In this document: in pieces, positions 35,609 through 43,664 of the stretch
Position numbering within the stretch: the stretch's first letter is position 1
Layout: every line of letters starts with the position of its first letter
Notes under the pieces: model-generated
Databases searched by the model: none
The model's input: only the letters and a program-made list of their open reading frames with translations
Told to the model about the DNA's origin: nothing
NCBI GenBank assembly: GCA_965197865.1
Contig: CBDANZ010000003.1
Span: 62,001-126,000, forward strand
DNA from: CBDANZ01 sp965197865
Lineage (GTDB): Bacteria; Acidobacteriota; Vicinamibacteria; Vicinamibacterales; CAVVIG01
DNA: 64,000 bases
Reading direction: 5' to 3'
Program-made: the position numbers and the translations under genes

Positions 35609-36238
35609 GGCTGAGGCAGCCTAGCAGCCATCAGGTGGGCGATCAAGAGGCGAATCCCACATGATGCTCCGTCTCGATCTTCGGTCCATTTCCGCGTTCG
35701 GCGTGCTGAACAGCGTCATGCTGGCTGGTCTCTCGCATCTTCTTCGCGATGGCCGACGAGAAACTGTTTCTCTAGTCGATCGCACGCGTGTGTCCGCGCG
35801 ATCGGATGCGCGACATTGCGATCTCGCACTCGGCGCTCCTGGGCATCGCGTTCATCTCTGCCGGCGGTTCTGATCTCTTTCGTCTTCGTCACCTTCGGCG
35901 CGGGCCGCTCGACGCGCTGACGATCCTCTTTCGCGCGCGGCGTCTATTTGTTTCTTTACGGGACGGCACACGACTGTTACTCTGTCAATTGTAGCGATAT
36001 GTTACTAGAGGAGGGCTGAGGATGGATGTAGGCGAGCCGCACATGCGGCGTCGAGGGATTTTTCTCCACTCCGATCCGGCCGGTGAGCCCGACACCGGCG
36101 AACACGAGAACCCGGAAGGATTCGCCGTTCGCGTCCGGATCAACCGTCACACGGTTCCCCGTCAGGTCGCCAGTTCCCCGCTACCAGGCGGCCGCTCCCA
36201 AACCAGAGTCCGCGCAACCGACGAAGGCCGACCCCAAA
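35609..36238. other. 630-bp interval without a recognisable gene
   Basis: Several short frames exist but none carries a known motif. On the plus strand MRDIAISHSALLGIAFISAG (from ~35809) and SRIFFAMADEKLF (~35735) faintly recall membrane permeases; on the minus strand GDLTGNRVTVDPDANGESF (~36170) recalls a secreted beta-protein. These are probably remnants. Confidence 0.4.
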
Positions 36239-37033
36239 TCAGATCAGGGAGCGTGACTGACAACCGTCAACGGGCACACTGGCCCCGCTGATCCAGCTGG
36301 CGCGCGGCGACGCGAGGAACGCGACGACCGCCGCGACTTCTTCTGGGCGACCGAATCGCCCGAAGGGAAGTTCTCGCTCGACGAACTCCGCGATGCCAGC
36401 CGGATCTTCCTGCTGACGGCGGTACCACGATCCCCCGGGGAAGAGGATCGAGCCGGGCGCTACGCTGTTGACGCGGATGTTGTCACGCGCCAGTTGTCTG
36501 GCGAGCGACTTGGCGAGGCTGATTTCGGCCGCCTTCACCGCGTTGTACGTCATCCGGCCGCCCGACTCACGACCGAAGATCGACGCGATCATGATGAGGG
36601 CGCCCCCGCCGCGCCTCCGCATATGCGGGACCGCGAGCCTCGAAGCCCGAATCGCGGGAAACAGCGTCTGGTCGAACGCTTCGCGCCACTCTTCGTCCGC
36701 AGTGTCTGTGATCGTGGTTCCTCGCGCGAGTCCCACGTTGTTGACCAGGATGTCGAGACCGCCGAACTGGTCGATGGTCTTCGACACGACCCGTTCAATG
36801 CCCTCGGCCGACGCGAGATCGGCGGCCACGGTCAGGACCCGTCTAGGAGCGCCCTTGGAAACAACGTGGGCCGTCCGAGAGAGTTCGGCAGCCGCCTCGG
36901 CGAGCCGCGCCTCGCCGCGGGCGCAAATCGTAACCAGACAGCCTTCCTGAACGAGCGCCGCCGCCGTCGCCAGCCCCAACCCGCGGCTGGAGCCGGTGAC
37001 GATCGCAATTCTGTCGGTGAGGTCGAGATCCAT
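36239..37033 (-). CDS. SDR-family NAD(P)-dependent oxidoreductase
   Basis: A 264-aa classical short-chain dehydrogenase/reductase. The cofactor loop is TGSSRGLG (13-20), the structural motif NNVG (98-101), catalytic Ser151, Tyr163 and Lys167 (IMIASIFGRES...MTYNAVKA). The C-terminus PFGRFGRPEEVAAVVAFLAS, ISGASVPVDGC is standard for the FabG-like group. Substrate unknown. It lies 35 bp downstream of the DUF547 gene and may share its transcript. Confidence 0.92.
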   Translation of the reverse strand: MDLDLTDRIAIVTGSSRGLGLATAAALVQEGCLVTICARGEARLAEAAAELSRTAHVVSKGAPRRVLTVAADLASAEGIERVVSKTIDQFGGLDILVNNVGLARGTTITDTADEEWREAFDQTLFPAIRASRLAVPHMRRRGGGALIMIASIFGRESGGRMTYNAVKAAEISLAKSLARQLARDNIRVNSVAPGSILFPGGSWYRRQQEDPAGIAEFVERELPFGRFGRPEEVAAVVAFLASPRASWISGASVPVDGCQSRSLI

Positions 37034-37068
37034 AAGCTTGAGACTTCAGGATTTGAAATCCTTGAATC

Positions 37069-37917
37069 TCACCGTCCTCCGCGTCCCGTGAGGTCATTCA
37101 GGCTCCAGTCGAACCGCAAGTATTCGACCTTGAACCCGTTTTTCGCGAGGAACTCACGCTCGGCTCTAAGCAGGCTGGGACCGACGAAAGCTAACGCCGC
37201 TCGTTCGATGGAACTCCGGTTGCTAAAGACGGGCTCCGCCTCGTCGGCGTACGCGCTGTCGAACTCCTTCTTGCGCCACGAGAAAATCGAGCTGATCACG
37301 ACCTTGTCGTTCACACGGTCGATCTGGACACACTGCCACCGGGCGACACATTCGCTAGCCACTCCATTGAGCTGGCGCTCAAGCGCGGCCGTCGTAAACG
37401 CTTCGCTGCGCAGCCTTCCGCTTCCGACCGCTCCGCGCCCGAGTGCCAGATAGACCCGGGGATCGCGAAACTCCCCAAGAATCATCTGCTCGATCTGGTC
37501 GAGCGTGACGCTTCCTGCGCCCACTCGATGGGTTAAGCGTTCGAATGCGCCAGGAATTTGCCTGATGCTGCGCGCCGGGTAATCCTTTGAGTGCTGCACG
37601 ATCGGATAATGATCGATGACCGTCTTCAGGACGAGGGCGTTGTACGCGTTAATCCAGAACGCGATCTGCTCGTCGCGTGAGCCCGATCCGACTGCCTCGG
37701 TCGCAAGCCAGCTCACAAACCGATCCAGACGCGAGCGATCGCTCTTGAGCGCTCGGTAATAGACGAGCCCGTCGCGGACGTAGAGATCGAGCGTATCGTC
37801 GAGCAGCCGAACTCTCGCAGCGTCCTCGGCCAGGAGCGAACCTCCCGCGAGCCCGAGCGTCATCGCGAGCGCGATGATGCCACCTAGCAATTGGCACTTC
37901 CAGATATGCAATCTCAT
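37069..37917 (-). CDS. DUF547 domain protein, secreted
   Basis: A 282-aa protein with a signal peptide (LGGIIALAMTLGLAGGSLLA, cleaved near AEDAA). The DUF547 core is clear: LVYYRALKSDRSRLDRFVSW, AFWINAYNALVLKTVIDHYP, DQIEQMILGEFRDPRVYLAL, and the Arg/Lys-containing end IFSWRKKEFDSA. Some family members are linked to glutaredoxin-like or peptidoglycan roles, but none is established here. It precedes the SDR gene. Confidence 0.85.
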   Translation of the reverse strand: MRLHIWKCQLLGGIIALAMTLGLAGGSLLAEDAARVRLLDDTLDLYVRDGLVYYRALKSDRSRLDRFVSWLATEAVGSGSRDEQIAFWINAYNALVLKTVIDHYPIVQHSKDYPARSIRQIPGAFERLTHRVGAGSVTLDQIEQMILGEFRDPRVYLALGRGAVGSGRLRSEAFTTAALERQLNGVASECVARWQCVQIDRVNDKVVISSIFSWRKKEFDSAYADEAEPVFSNRSSIERAALAFVGPSLLRAEREFLAKNGFKVEYLRFDWSLNDLTGRGGR

Positions 37918-37947
37918 GCAAAGCCAGCCTGAAATTTGCGATGCCGA

Positions 37948-38748
37948 CTATACCCGATGCTCGAGGAATCGCGCGAGAGCGGCGTTGAACGCCGCAGGTT
38001 GCTCGAGGCTCGATAAGTGGCCCGCACGGGGGATGACCACGAGCTCGGAACCCGCAATCGCTCGCTGCAGATCCTGGCTGACCGCCGGCGGCGTCAGCGT
38101 GTCCTGCTCACCCACGAGGATGAGCACCGGGCAGTGAATCGACGAGAGGGCCGGCATCGAATCGGGCCGCGTCATGAGCGCGATGATGGCCCCCGCGATG
38201 GCCTCCGCCGAACTCGCGAGAATCAGGTCCCGGACGCGGTCCACGACCGCTGGACAGTCGCGTCGAGTATCCTCGCCAAGCAGCTTCGGGACCATCTCGT
38301 CGGCGATCGCCGAGGCCCCCTTTTCGTGGACAACAGCGAGCAGACGCCTCCGTCCGTCAACCGCCTCTTGCGGGTCGGCTTGCGGCCGCGTATCGGCCAG
38401 CACCATCCCCCGGAAATACCGCTTCGCACGGCGAAGTAGGGCGAATGTCACGTAGCCGCCCATCGACAGGCCGCCGATCACTGCATCTTCGATACGGAGG
38501 CCGTCGAGCAGATCGACAACGTCGCCGGCGTAATCGTCGATGAAGGCTGTGGGGGAATCGGCGTTCCCACCGTCCATCCCGCGAAGATGCGGCGCAACAA
38601 TGCGCCAGCCGTTGGCGGCGAGCGCGAACTGGGGCTCCCACATGCGAGCGTTCAGCGGAAAGGCATGAATCAGAACCAGCGTTCCTCTCAACCGCTGGTT
38701 GCCTTTCGGCAGCGCTTCAACGTAGCGCAGGCGTCCAATTTCAGGCAT
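37948..38748 (-). CDS. Alpha/beta-fold hydrolase
   Basis: A 266-aa cytosolic hydrolase from ATG 38748 (a GTG-start form from 38763 is possible). LVLIHAFPLNARMWEPQF is the HG-type oxyanion loop, with Ala in place of Gly. The nucleophile is in VIGGLSMGGYVTF, the acid in LVGEQDTLTPP and the His in IPRAGHLSSLEQP. It resembles 3-oxoadipate enol-lactonase/haloperoxidase-like esterases; no aromatic-degradation genes adjoin it, so the substrate is not assigned. The 246 bp before it to the nrdJ stop hold no gene. Confidence 0.87.
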   Translation of the reverse strand: MPEIGRLRYVEALPKGNQRLRGTLVLIHAFPLNARMWEPQFALAANGWRIVAPHLRGMDGGNADSPTAFIDDYAGDVVDLLDGLRIEDAVIGGLSMGGYVTFALLRRAKRYFRGMVLADTRPQADPQEAVDGRRRLLAVVHEKGASAIADEMVPKLLGEDTRRDCPAVVDRVRDLILASSAEAIAGAIIALMTRPDSMPALSSIHCPVLILVGEQDTLTPPAVSQDLQRAIAGSELVVIPRAGHLSSLEQPAAFNAALARFLEHRV

Positions 38749-38994
38749 CTGTGGCGAACGCACCGGCCCACAAGAAAGGGCGCACCTGCAAGGATCCGCC
38801 CTTCCACGTCCGGCTTGCGACTCGCGACCAGCCGACGGCTAGTGCTGTTGTTCCCGCCCGCCTCGCCGGCCGTCGGCACCGAGCCCTCGCGTCCGCCGCT
38901 CGGTAGGCGGCGACACGATGCCCTTTCGGTAGTGTACGGCTTCAGCCGGACCACGCTGGTTCCAGTGGGGCGTCTTCTGCGGCGATCGTCGTGA

Positions 38995-41853
38995 TCAGGC
39001 GCACCCAGAGGTATTGCCACAGTTCACGCACTTGTAGCACGCGCCGGAGCGGATCATGATCGCGCCGCACACGGAGCATGGCGGCGCGTCCTCCTGATTC
39101 TGAATCGTCGAGAACAGCGTTGCGCCACTCGCCTTGGACGAGGGCGGCGGCGCCGCCGAGGTCGAGGCAAGCTCGCCGCGGACGTTCGCCTCCTCCACCT
39201 CGCGTCGGTTTACACCGGCATGGAACTGCGCCTCGGACGAGAGGAACTTCGTGGCCAGCCAGCGGAAGATGTAATCGACAATCGACTTCGCGAAGCGGAT
39301 CTCGGGATTGCGCGTCACGCCGGACGGCTCGAAGCGAACGTAGCTGAACTTGTCCACAAGCGCCTGGAGCGGTACGCCGTACTGAAGCGCGTAGGAGATC
39401 GCTTGCGCGAAGGCGTCGGCAAAGCCAGAGATCGTCGAGCCTTCCTTCGCCATCACCAGAAAGATCTCGCCCGGCTGCCCGTCCTCGAACAACCCGACCG
39501 TGACGTAGCCCTCGTGGCCCGCGATATCGAACTTGTGCGTGATGGCCTGCCGCTCGTCGGGCAGTCGCCGGCGCACGGGACGCGTGACAAGCTCGCCGGC
39601 GGTCTGCTGGGCGATCTCGGCCACCATCTTCTCCTTCGAGGTGTTGAGCGGCTGTGTGCGCTTGCTGCCGTCGCGGTAGATCGAGATCGCCTTGGCGCCC
39701 AGCTTCCACGACTGGATGTAGGCCTGCATGATCTCTTCGACGGTCGCCTCCTTCGGCACGTTGACCGTCTTACTGATCGCGCCAGAGATGAACGGCTGCG
39801 TCGAGCCCATCATCTTGATGTGGCCCATGTAGTGGATCGACCGGCTGCCCTTCGCCGCCTTGAAGGCGCAGTCGAACACCGCCAGGTGCGACTCCTTGAG
39901 ACCTGGCGCGCCCTCGATCGTTTCATGCTGATCGATGTAGTCCACGATCACATCGACGTGCGGCTGGGCGTACCCCAGTCGCTTGAGCGCCATCGGCACC
40001 GTCTGATTGACGATTTTCATCAGCCCTCCGCCGACGAGCTTCTTGTACTTGACCAGCGCGATGTCCGGTTCGACGCCAGTTGTGTCGCAGTCCATCATGA
40101 ACCCAATGGTGCCGGTCGGCGCGAGCACGGTCGCCTGGGCGTTCCGGTACCCGAACTGCTCGCCAAGCTCCACGGCATCGTCCCAGCAGGCCTTTGCCGC
40201 GCCAAACAAATCGGAGGGGACGTTGCGCACGTTGACGTCGCGCAGGGCGTCGCGGTGCTTACGCATCACGCGCAGGAACGGCTCGCGATTCTTCTCGTAG
40301 CCCGAGAACGGGCCGCCGCAGTCGCGCGCGATCCGCGCCGACTGTGCGTAGGCCTCGCCCGTCGTGAGCGCCGTGAGCGTCGCCGCGTAGTCGCGGCCGC
40401 CGTCGCTGTCGTACGGCAGGCCGCGCGACATGAGCAGCGCCCCGAGATTGGCGTACCCGAGGCCGAGCGGACGGTAGGCGTGGCTGTTTTTCTCGATCGC
40501 CGGCTTCGGATAGCTCGCGTTGTCGACGATGATTTCCTGGGCGGTCATGAGCGTGCGGATCGCGGCCTTGTACGACGCGACGCCGAACTCCTTGTGATTG
40601 AGATCTCTCTCGCCACCGCTCTTGACGAACTTCATCAGGTTGATCGACGCCAAGTTGCACGCCGAGTCGTTCAGGAACATGTACTCGGAGCACGGGTTGC
40701 TTGCGTAGATGCGATCCGTGTTCGGGCACGTGTGCCACTCATTGATCGTCGAGTCGAACTGCATGCCGGGGTCGCCGCAGATGTGCGTCCCTTCGGCGAT
40801 GAGCTGAATCAGATCGCGTGCCTTGTAGGTGTCCACCACCTCGCCTGTCCTCACGGCGTGCGTTTCCCATGTGCTGTCGTCCAGCACCGCCCGCATGAAG
40901 TCGTCGGTCACGCGTACGCTGTTGTTCGAATTCTGGAAGAATACCGACGAGTAGGCCGGGCCCGTGAACGATCCATCATAGCCGGCGTCGATGAGCGCCC
41001 ATGCCTTCTTCTCTTCCTCGACCTTGCAGTTGATGAACTCGACGATGTCGGGGTGATCGGTGTCGAGGATGACCATCTTCGCCGCGCGGCGTGTCTTGCC
41101 GCCCGACTTGATCACGCCCGCGAACGCGTCGTAGCCCTTCATGAACGACACGGGACCCGACGCGGTTCCGCCGCCAGCCAGCAGTTCCCTCGATGACCTG
41201 ATCGGCGAGAGGTTCGTGCCAGTGCCCGAACCGAACTTGAACAACATGCCCTCGGTGCGGGCGAGCGTCAGGATCGAATCCATCGTGTCCTGCACCGAGT
41301 TGATGAAGCAGGCCGAGCACTGCGGCGCCGTTTCGAAACCGCAGTTGAACCACACCGGGCTGTTGAAGGAGGCCTTTTGATAGACCAGGATGTGCTTCAG
41401 ATCGTCGCCGAACGCCTGAACATCCTCGTCGGTCGCAAAGTACTTGCTCGAACGCGCCCAGCCGGTGATAGCGTTCACAACCCGGCCAATGAGCTGCTTC
41501 ACGCTGTGCTCGCGCTCCGGCGTGCCTAGCTGTCCTCGGAAATACTTCGACACGACGATGTTGGCCGCTTGCTGCGACCAGAACTTTGGAATCTCGACGT
41601 CGCGCTGCTCGAAGACGACCTCGCCACGCTCGTTGCCGATCACGGCTGTACGGAGCTCCCATTCGATCTCGTCGAACGGATCGACTCCCGGCTCTGTGAA
41701 CAAGCGCGGGAACGTGAGGCCTGGAGCGGCCAAGGGGCTCTTCGAGGGGCAAAGCGTCTCGACGTCCACAGAGCCTGCGCTCCCCGCGCTTTCGACCGAC
41801 TGCTGGCTGGTAGTTCCAGCTTGGTAGGCAGCGCCTTCCTTCATGTCCGCCAC
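38995..41853 (-). CDS. nrdJ: Class II (adenosylcobalamin) ribonucleotide reductase
   Basis: A 952-aa single-chain reductase making deoxyribonucleotides with AdoCbl in place of a tyrosyl radical. FNSPVWFNCGFETAPQCSAC holds the N-terminal active-site Cys region; KFGSGTGTNLSPIRS and the NPCSEYMFLNDSACNLASIN stretch carry the Asn/Cys/Glu catalytic set; VLAPTGTIGFMMDCDTTGVE is class signature. The C-terminus has a zinc-ribbon-like CSVCGAIM...CYKCVNCG that reduces the active site with thioredoxin. Full length. Expression is probably by the promoter and NrdR-like box upstream. It needs cobalamin, whose genes are not in this window. Confidence 0.95.
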   Translation of the reverse strand: MADMKEGAAYQAGTTSQQSVESAGSAGSVDVETLCPSKSPLAAPGLTFPRLFTEPGVDPFDEIEWELRTAVIGNERGEVVFEQRDVEIPKFWSQQAANIVVSKYFRGQLGTPEREHSVKQLIGRVVNAITGWARSSKYFATDEDVQAFGDDLKHILVYQKASFNSPVWFNCGFETAPQCSACFINSVQDTMDSILTLARTEGMLFKFGSGTGTNLSPIRSSRELLAGGGTASGPVSFMKGYDAFAGVIKSGGKTRRAAKMVILDTDHPDIVEFINCKVEEEKKAWALIDAGYDGSFTGPAYSSVFFQNSNNSVRVTDDFMRAVLDDSTWETHAVRTGEVVDTYKARDLIQLIAEGTHICGDPGMQFDSTINEWHTCPNTDRIYASNPCSEYMFLNDSACNLASINLMKFVKSGGERDLNHKEFGVASYKAAIRTLMTAQEIIVDNASYPKPAIEKNSHAYRPLGLGYANLGALLMSRGLPYDSDGGRDYAATLTALTTGEAYAQSARIARDCGGPFSGYEKNREPFLRVMRKHRDALRDVNVRNVPSDLFGAAKACWDDAVELGEQFGYRNAQATVLAPTGTIGFMMDCDTTGVEPDIALVKYKKLVGGGLMKIVNQTVPMALKRLGYAQPHVDVIVDYIDQHETIEGAPGLKESHLAVFDCAFKAAKGSRSIHYMGHIKMMGSTQPFISGAISKTVNVPKEATVEEIMQAYIQSWKLGAKAISIYRDGSKRTQPLNTSKEKMVAEIAQQTAGELVTRPVRRRLPDERQAITHKFDIAGHEGYVTVGLFEDGQPGEIFLVMAKEGSTISGFADAFAQAISYALQYGVPLQALVDKFSYVRFEPSGVTRNPEIRFAKSIVDYIFRWLATKFLSSEAQFHAGVNRREVEEANVRGELASTSAAPPPSSKASGATLFSTIQNQEDAPPCSVCGAIMIRSGACYKCVNCGNTSGCA

Positions 41854-42083
41854 TCCATTCGCTCTCGACCCTTCCCGCAGAGCGGGCGCCGGAGAGCGTT
41901 CCCCCGACCTTGGTTGACCGCACGCATGCCCCAGGGCAGCAACAACACAACCGTCGTGTCATACCCCGCCGGCCCGGGACCGTTGACTCTTAGAAGATGC
42001 ACTCGGCCGGTAAAACCCTTAAGCGGGCTGCAAGAGCTGGGAGGTTCTCGCGGGCACGCCCCCTGTGAGTGCTACGGCAGATC
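41854..42083 (-). other. Long nrdJ leader (~220 nt)
   Basis: Between the promoter and the nrdJ ATG is a GC-rich leader with several possible hairpins. I looked for cobalamin-riboswitch signatures and found none. It has no convincing gene. Confidence 0.35.
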
Positions 42084-42112
42084 AATATGAGCCATGCCTA
42101 GCGGTTTGTCAA
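42084..42112 (-). promoter_or_regulatory. Sigma-70-type promoter of nrdJ
   Basis: On the minus strand a perfect -35 TTGACA (42107-42112) is followed after 17 bp by CATATT (42084-42089) as the -10. Confidence 0.6.
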
Positions 42113-42120
42113 GCATGTGA

Positions 42121-42135
42121 ACACTATATATTGTG
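42121..42135 (-). promoter_or_regulatory. NrdR-type box
   Basis: ACACTATATATTGTG closely matches the palindromic NrdR repressor box. It lies 8 bp upstream of the -35, where NrdR would repress the reductase gene when dATP is high. Only one clear box is seen; NrdR operators usually have two. Confidence 0.6.
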
Positions 42136-42253
42136 CGTTTCTATTAGGGCAGATGCAAGATGTTGAGAGAATTCTCAAGAGCGGAAGCGCCAAGTTTGCT
42201 GGAGATTTGCTGGACAATGGAGTATCAATTCGCCGTCCAAAATCTACCGTTTC

Positions 42254-42967
42254 ATGACTAGTCGACCGACTCTCACCGATCGCGCGGTCGCGTTGCTCGA
42301 GGTGATCATCTGCTCGGACCTGCCGACCCAGCTCGCGCTGGCGGCGACCTTCAACGCTTTGGGTTATCGCCAGTCCAGATCCGACGGGGTGCTGAGCCTC
42401 GGGTACGTCGTGACGCTTTCGCTCGTCGACGCGGTGCTCCTCATCGGCCTGATCGTGATGTTTCTCGCCGCCCACGGCGAGTCTCCGCGTCGCATGTTCT
42501 TGGGTTCCCGGGCGCTCGCGCACGAAGTCAGAAGTGGACTCGCCTTGTCGTTCCTCGCGCTGGCGATGACCTTCGCAGCGATGACGACAATTCGGCTGCT
42601 GGCTCCCTGGCTGCACACGGTCGAGCGCAATCCGCTGCAGGATCTCGTCCGCAGGCCAGGCGACGCCGTGTTGCTCGCCCTGGTTCTGGTCGTCGGGGGC
42701 GCCGTCCGCGAGGAGATCCAGCGGGCCTTCTTGCTCCGGCGGTTCGAGAAGTCGCTGGGTGGTCGGGCCGTCGGAGTCGTTGTCGCGAGTGTTGGATTCG
42801 GCGCCGGGCACTTCATTCAAGGGGCCGATGTGGCCATCGCGACTGGTCTGCTCGGCGTGTTCTGGGCGATCGTCTATTTGCGGCGCGGATCGGTCGTCGC
42901 TCCCCTCGTGAGTCACTCCGTCTTCAACCTGCTGCAGCTCGGTCTGTTTCTCATCAGCGGGCGGTAG
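42254..42967 (+). CDS. CPBP-family intramembrane protease
   Basis: A 237-aa protein with about six hydrophobic helices. Motif 1 is EExxxR in VREEIQRAFL (Glu153, Glu154, Arg157). Motif 2 is in SVGFGAGHFIQG (His186). Motif 3 is VSHSVFN (His221, Asn225). This is the Rce1/CAAX-type glutamate protease fold. Bacterial members process small peptides or act in bacteriocin immunity, but no such partner adjoins it. It is divergent from nrdJ and its 3' end overlaps the SurA-like gene by 14 bp. Confidence 0.87.
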   Translation: MTSRPTLTDRAVALLEVIICSDLPTQLALAATFNALGYRQSRSDGVLSLGYVVTLSLVDAVLLIGLIVMFLAAHGESPRRMFLGSRALAHEVRSGLALSFLALAMTFAAMTTIRLLAPWLHTVERNPLQDLVRRPGDAVLLALVLVVGGAVREEIQRAFLLRRFEKSLGGRAVGVVVASVGFGAGHFIQGADVAIATGLLGVFWAIVYLRRGSVVAPLVSHSVFNLLQLGLFLISGR

Positions 42968-43658
42968 CCGGAGATGCCGGGCTCCCGGCTTGCTTCAAGG
43001 GCACGTACAGGTCGACGATGTCGGCCCGGCGCCTCAGTCCGGCGACCCATCTATCCACGACGGCGAGGCGGCGATCAGCCGTGGCCGCCTGAATCACGTC
43101 TTGGCGCACCTGGTCGAATGGGGCGAGCAAGCCGTTGCGCGTGAACGCCTGTGGGTGCTCGCGATAGTAGCGCCTGAGCTCTTCTTCGGTGGGCGGTGCC
43201 GCGGCGAAGCGCTGATTCAAGTAGCTACGGATCCGGAGATCCTGGCGCAGCGTTTCGCGCAGATGCCGTTCGTCGATGCCGGCACGCGCCAGGGCGTCGG
43301 TGAAGGCCTGGGCCGACGGCAACCGCGCGCGGACGGCTTCGAGCTCGCGATCGACGGCGTCCGCGTCAGGCTCGGGCGGCGCGTACCGCTCGACCTCGGC
43401 CAGAATGAGCGAGCGGTCGATGAGGCGCAATAACGCCTCACGCGTCGGATCAGGCGCAGATCCGACCTGCACCAGCCCGAGATCGCGCGCAGCGGTCACG
43501 TCGCTCAGCATGACGAGATGGCCTGCCACGACCGCGAGCATGCGATCGATCACCTCGGCGCGCGTCGCGACGCGCGCCACGCCGGCAAGCACCGCCGCAG
43601 CAAGCAGAACGACCGCGCCCCCTATCTGCAGTCGGCAATCTGCCGTCCGCGATTTCAT
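42954..43658 (-). CDS. SurA N-terminal-domain-like periplasmic chaperone
   Basis: A 234-aa protein with a signal-anchor (VVLLAAAVLAGVARVATRAE). Residues ~38-160 match the SurA/PpiC-associated N domain: EVIDRMLAVVAGHLVMLSDV, then helices LLRLIDRSLILAEVERYAPP and LRETLRQDLRIRSYLNQRFA. PPTEEELRRYYREHP is the usual N-domain/PPIase linker, but no parvulin domain follows; the C-terminal helix (VDRWVAGLRRRADIVDLYVP) completes the N/C module. It probably escorts outer-membrane proteins, fitting its place 6 bp after the BamA-like gene. Confidence 0.75.
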   Translation of the reverse strand: MKSRTADCRLQIGGAVVLLAAAVLAGVARVATRAEVIDRMLAVVAGHLVMLSDVTAARDLGLVQVGSAPDPTREALLRLIDRSLILAEVERYAPPEPDADAVDRELEAVRARLPSAQAFTDALARAGIDERHLRETLRQDLRIRSYLNQRFAAAPPTEEELRRYYREHPQAFTRNGLLAPFDQVRQDVIQAATADRRLAVVDRWVAGLRRRADIVDLYVPLKQAGSPASPATAR

Positions 43659-43664
43659 GATCGC

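Noticed and set aside
39220..41196. 658-codon open frame antisense to nrdJ
   Set aside because: Same reason: shadow of a conserved gene, no ribosome-binding site and no known domain.
41854..42253. Cobalamin riboswitch before nrdJ
   Set aside because: No B12-box or conserved core could be found in either strand; only a promoter and NrdR box.
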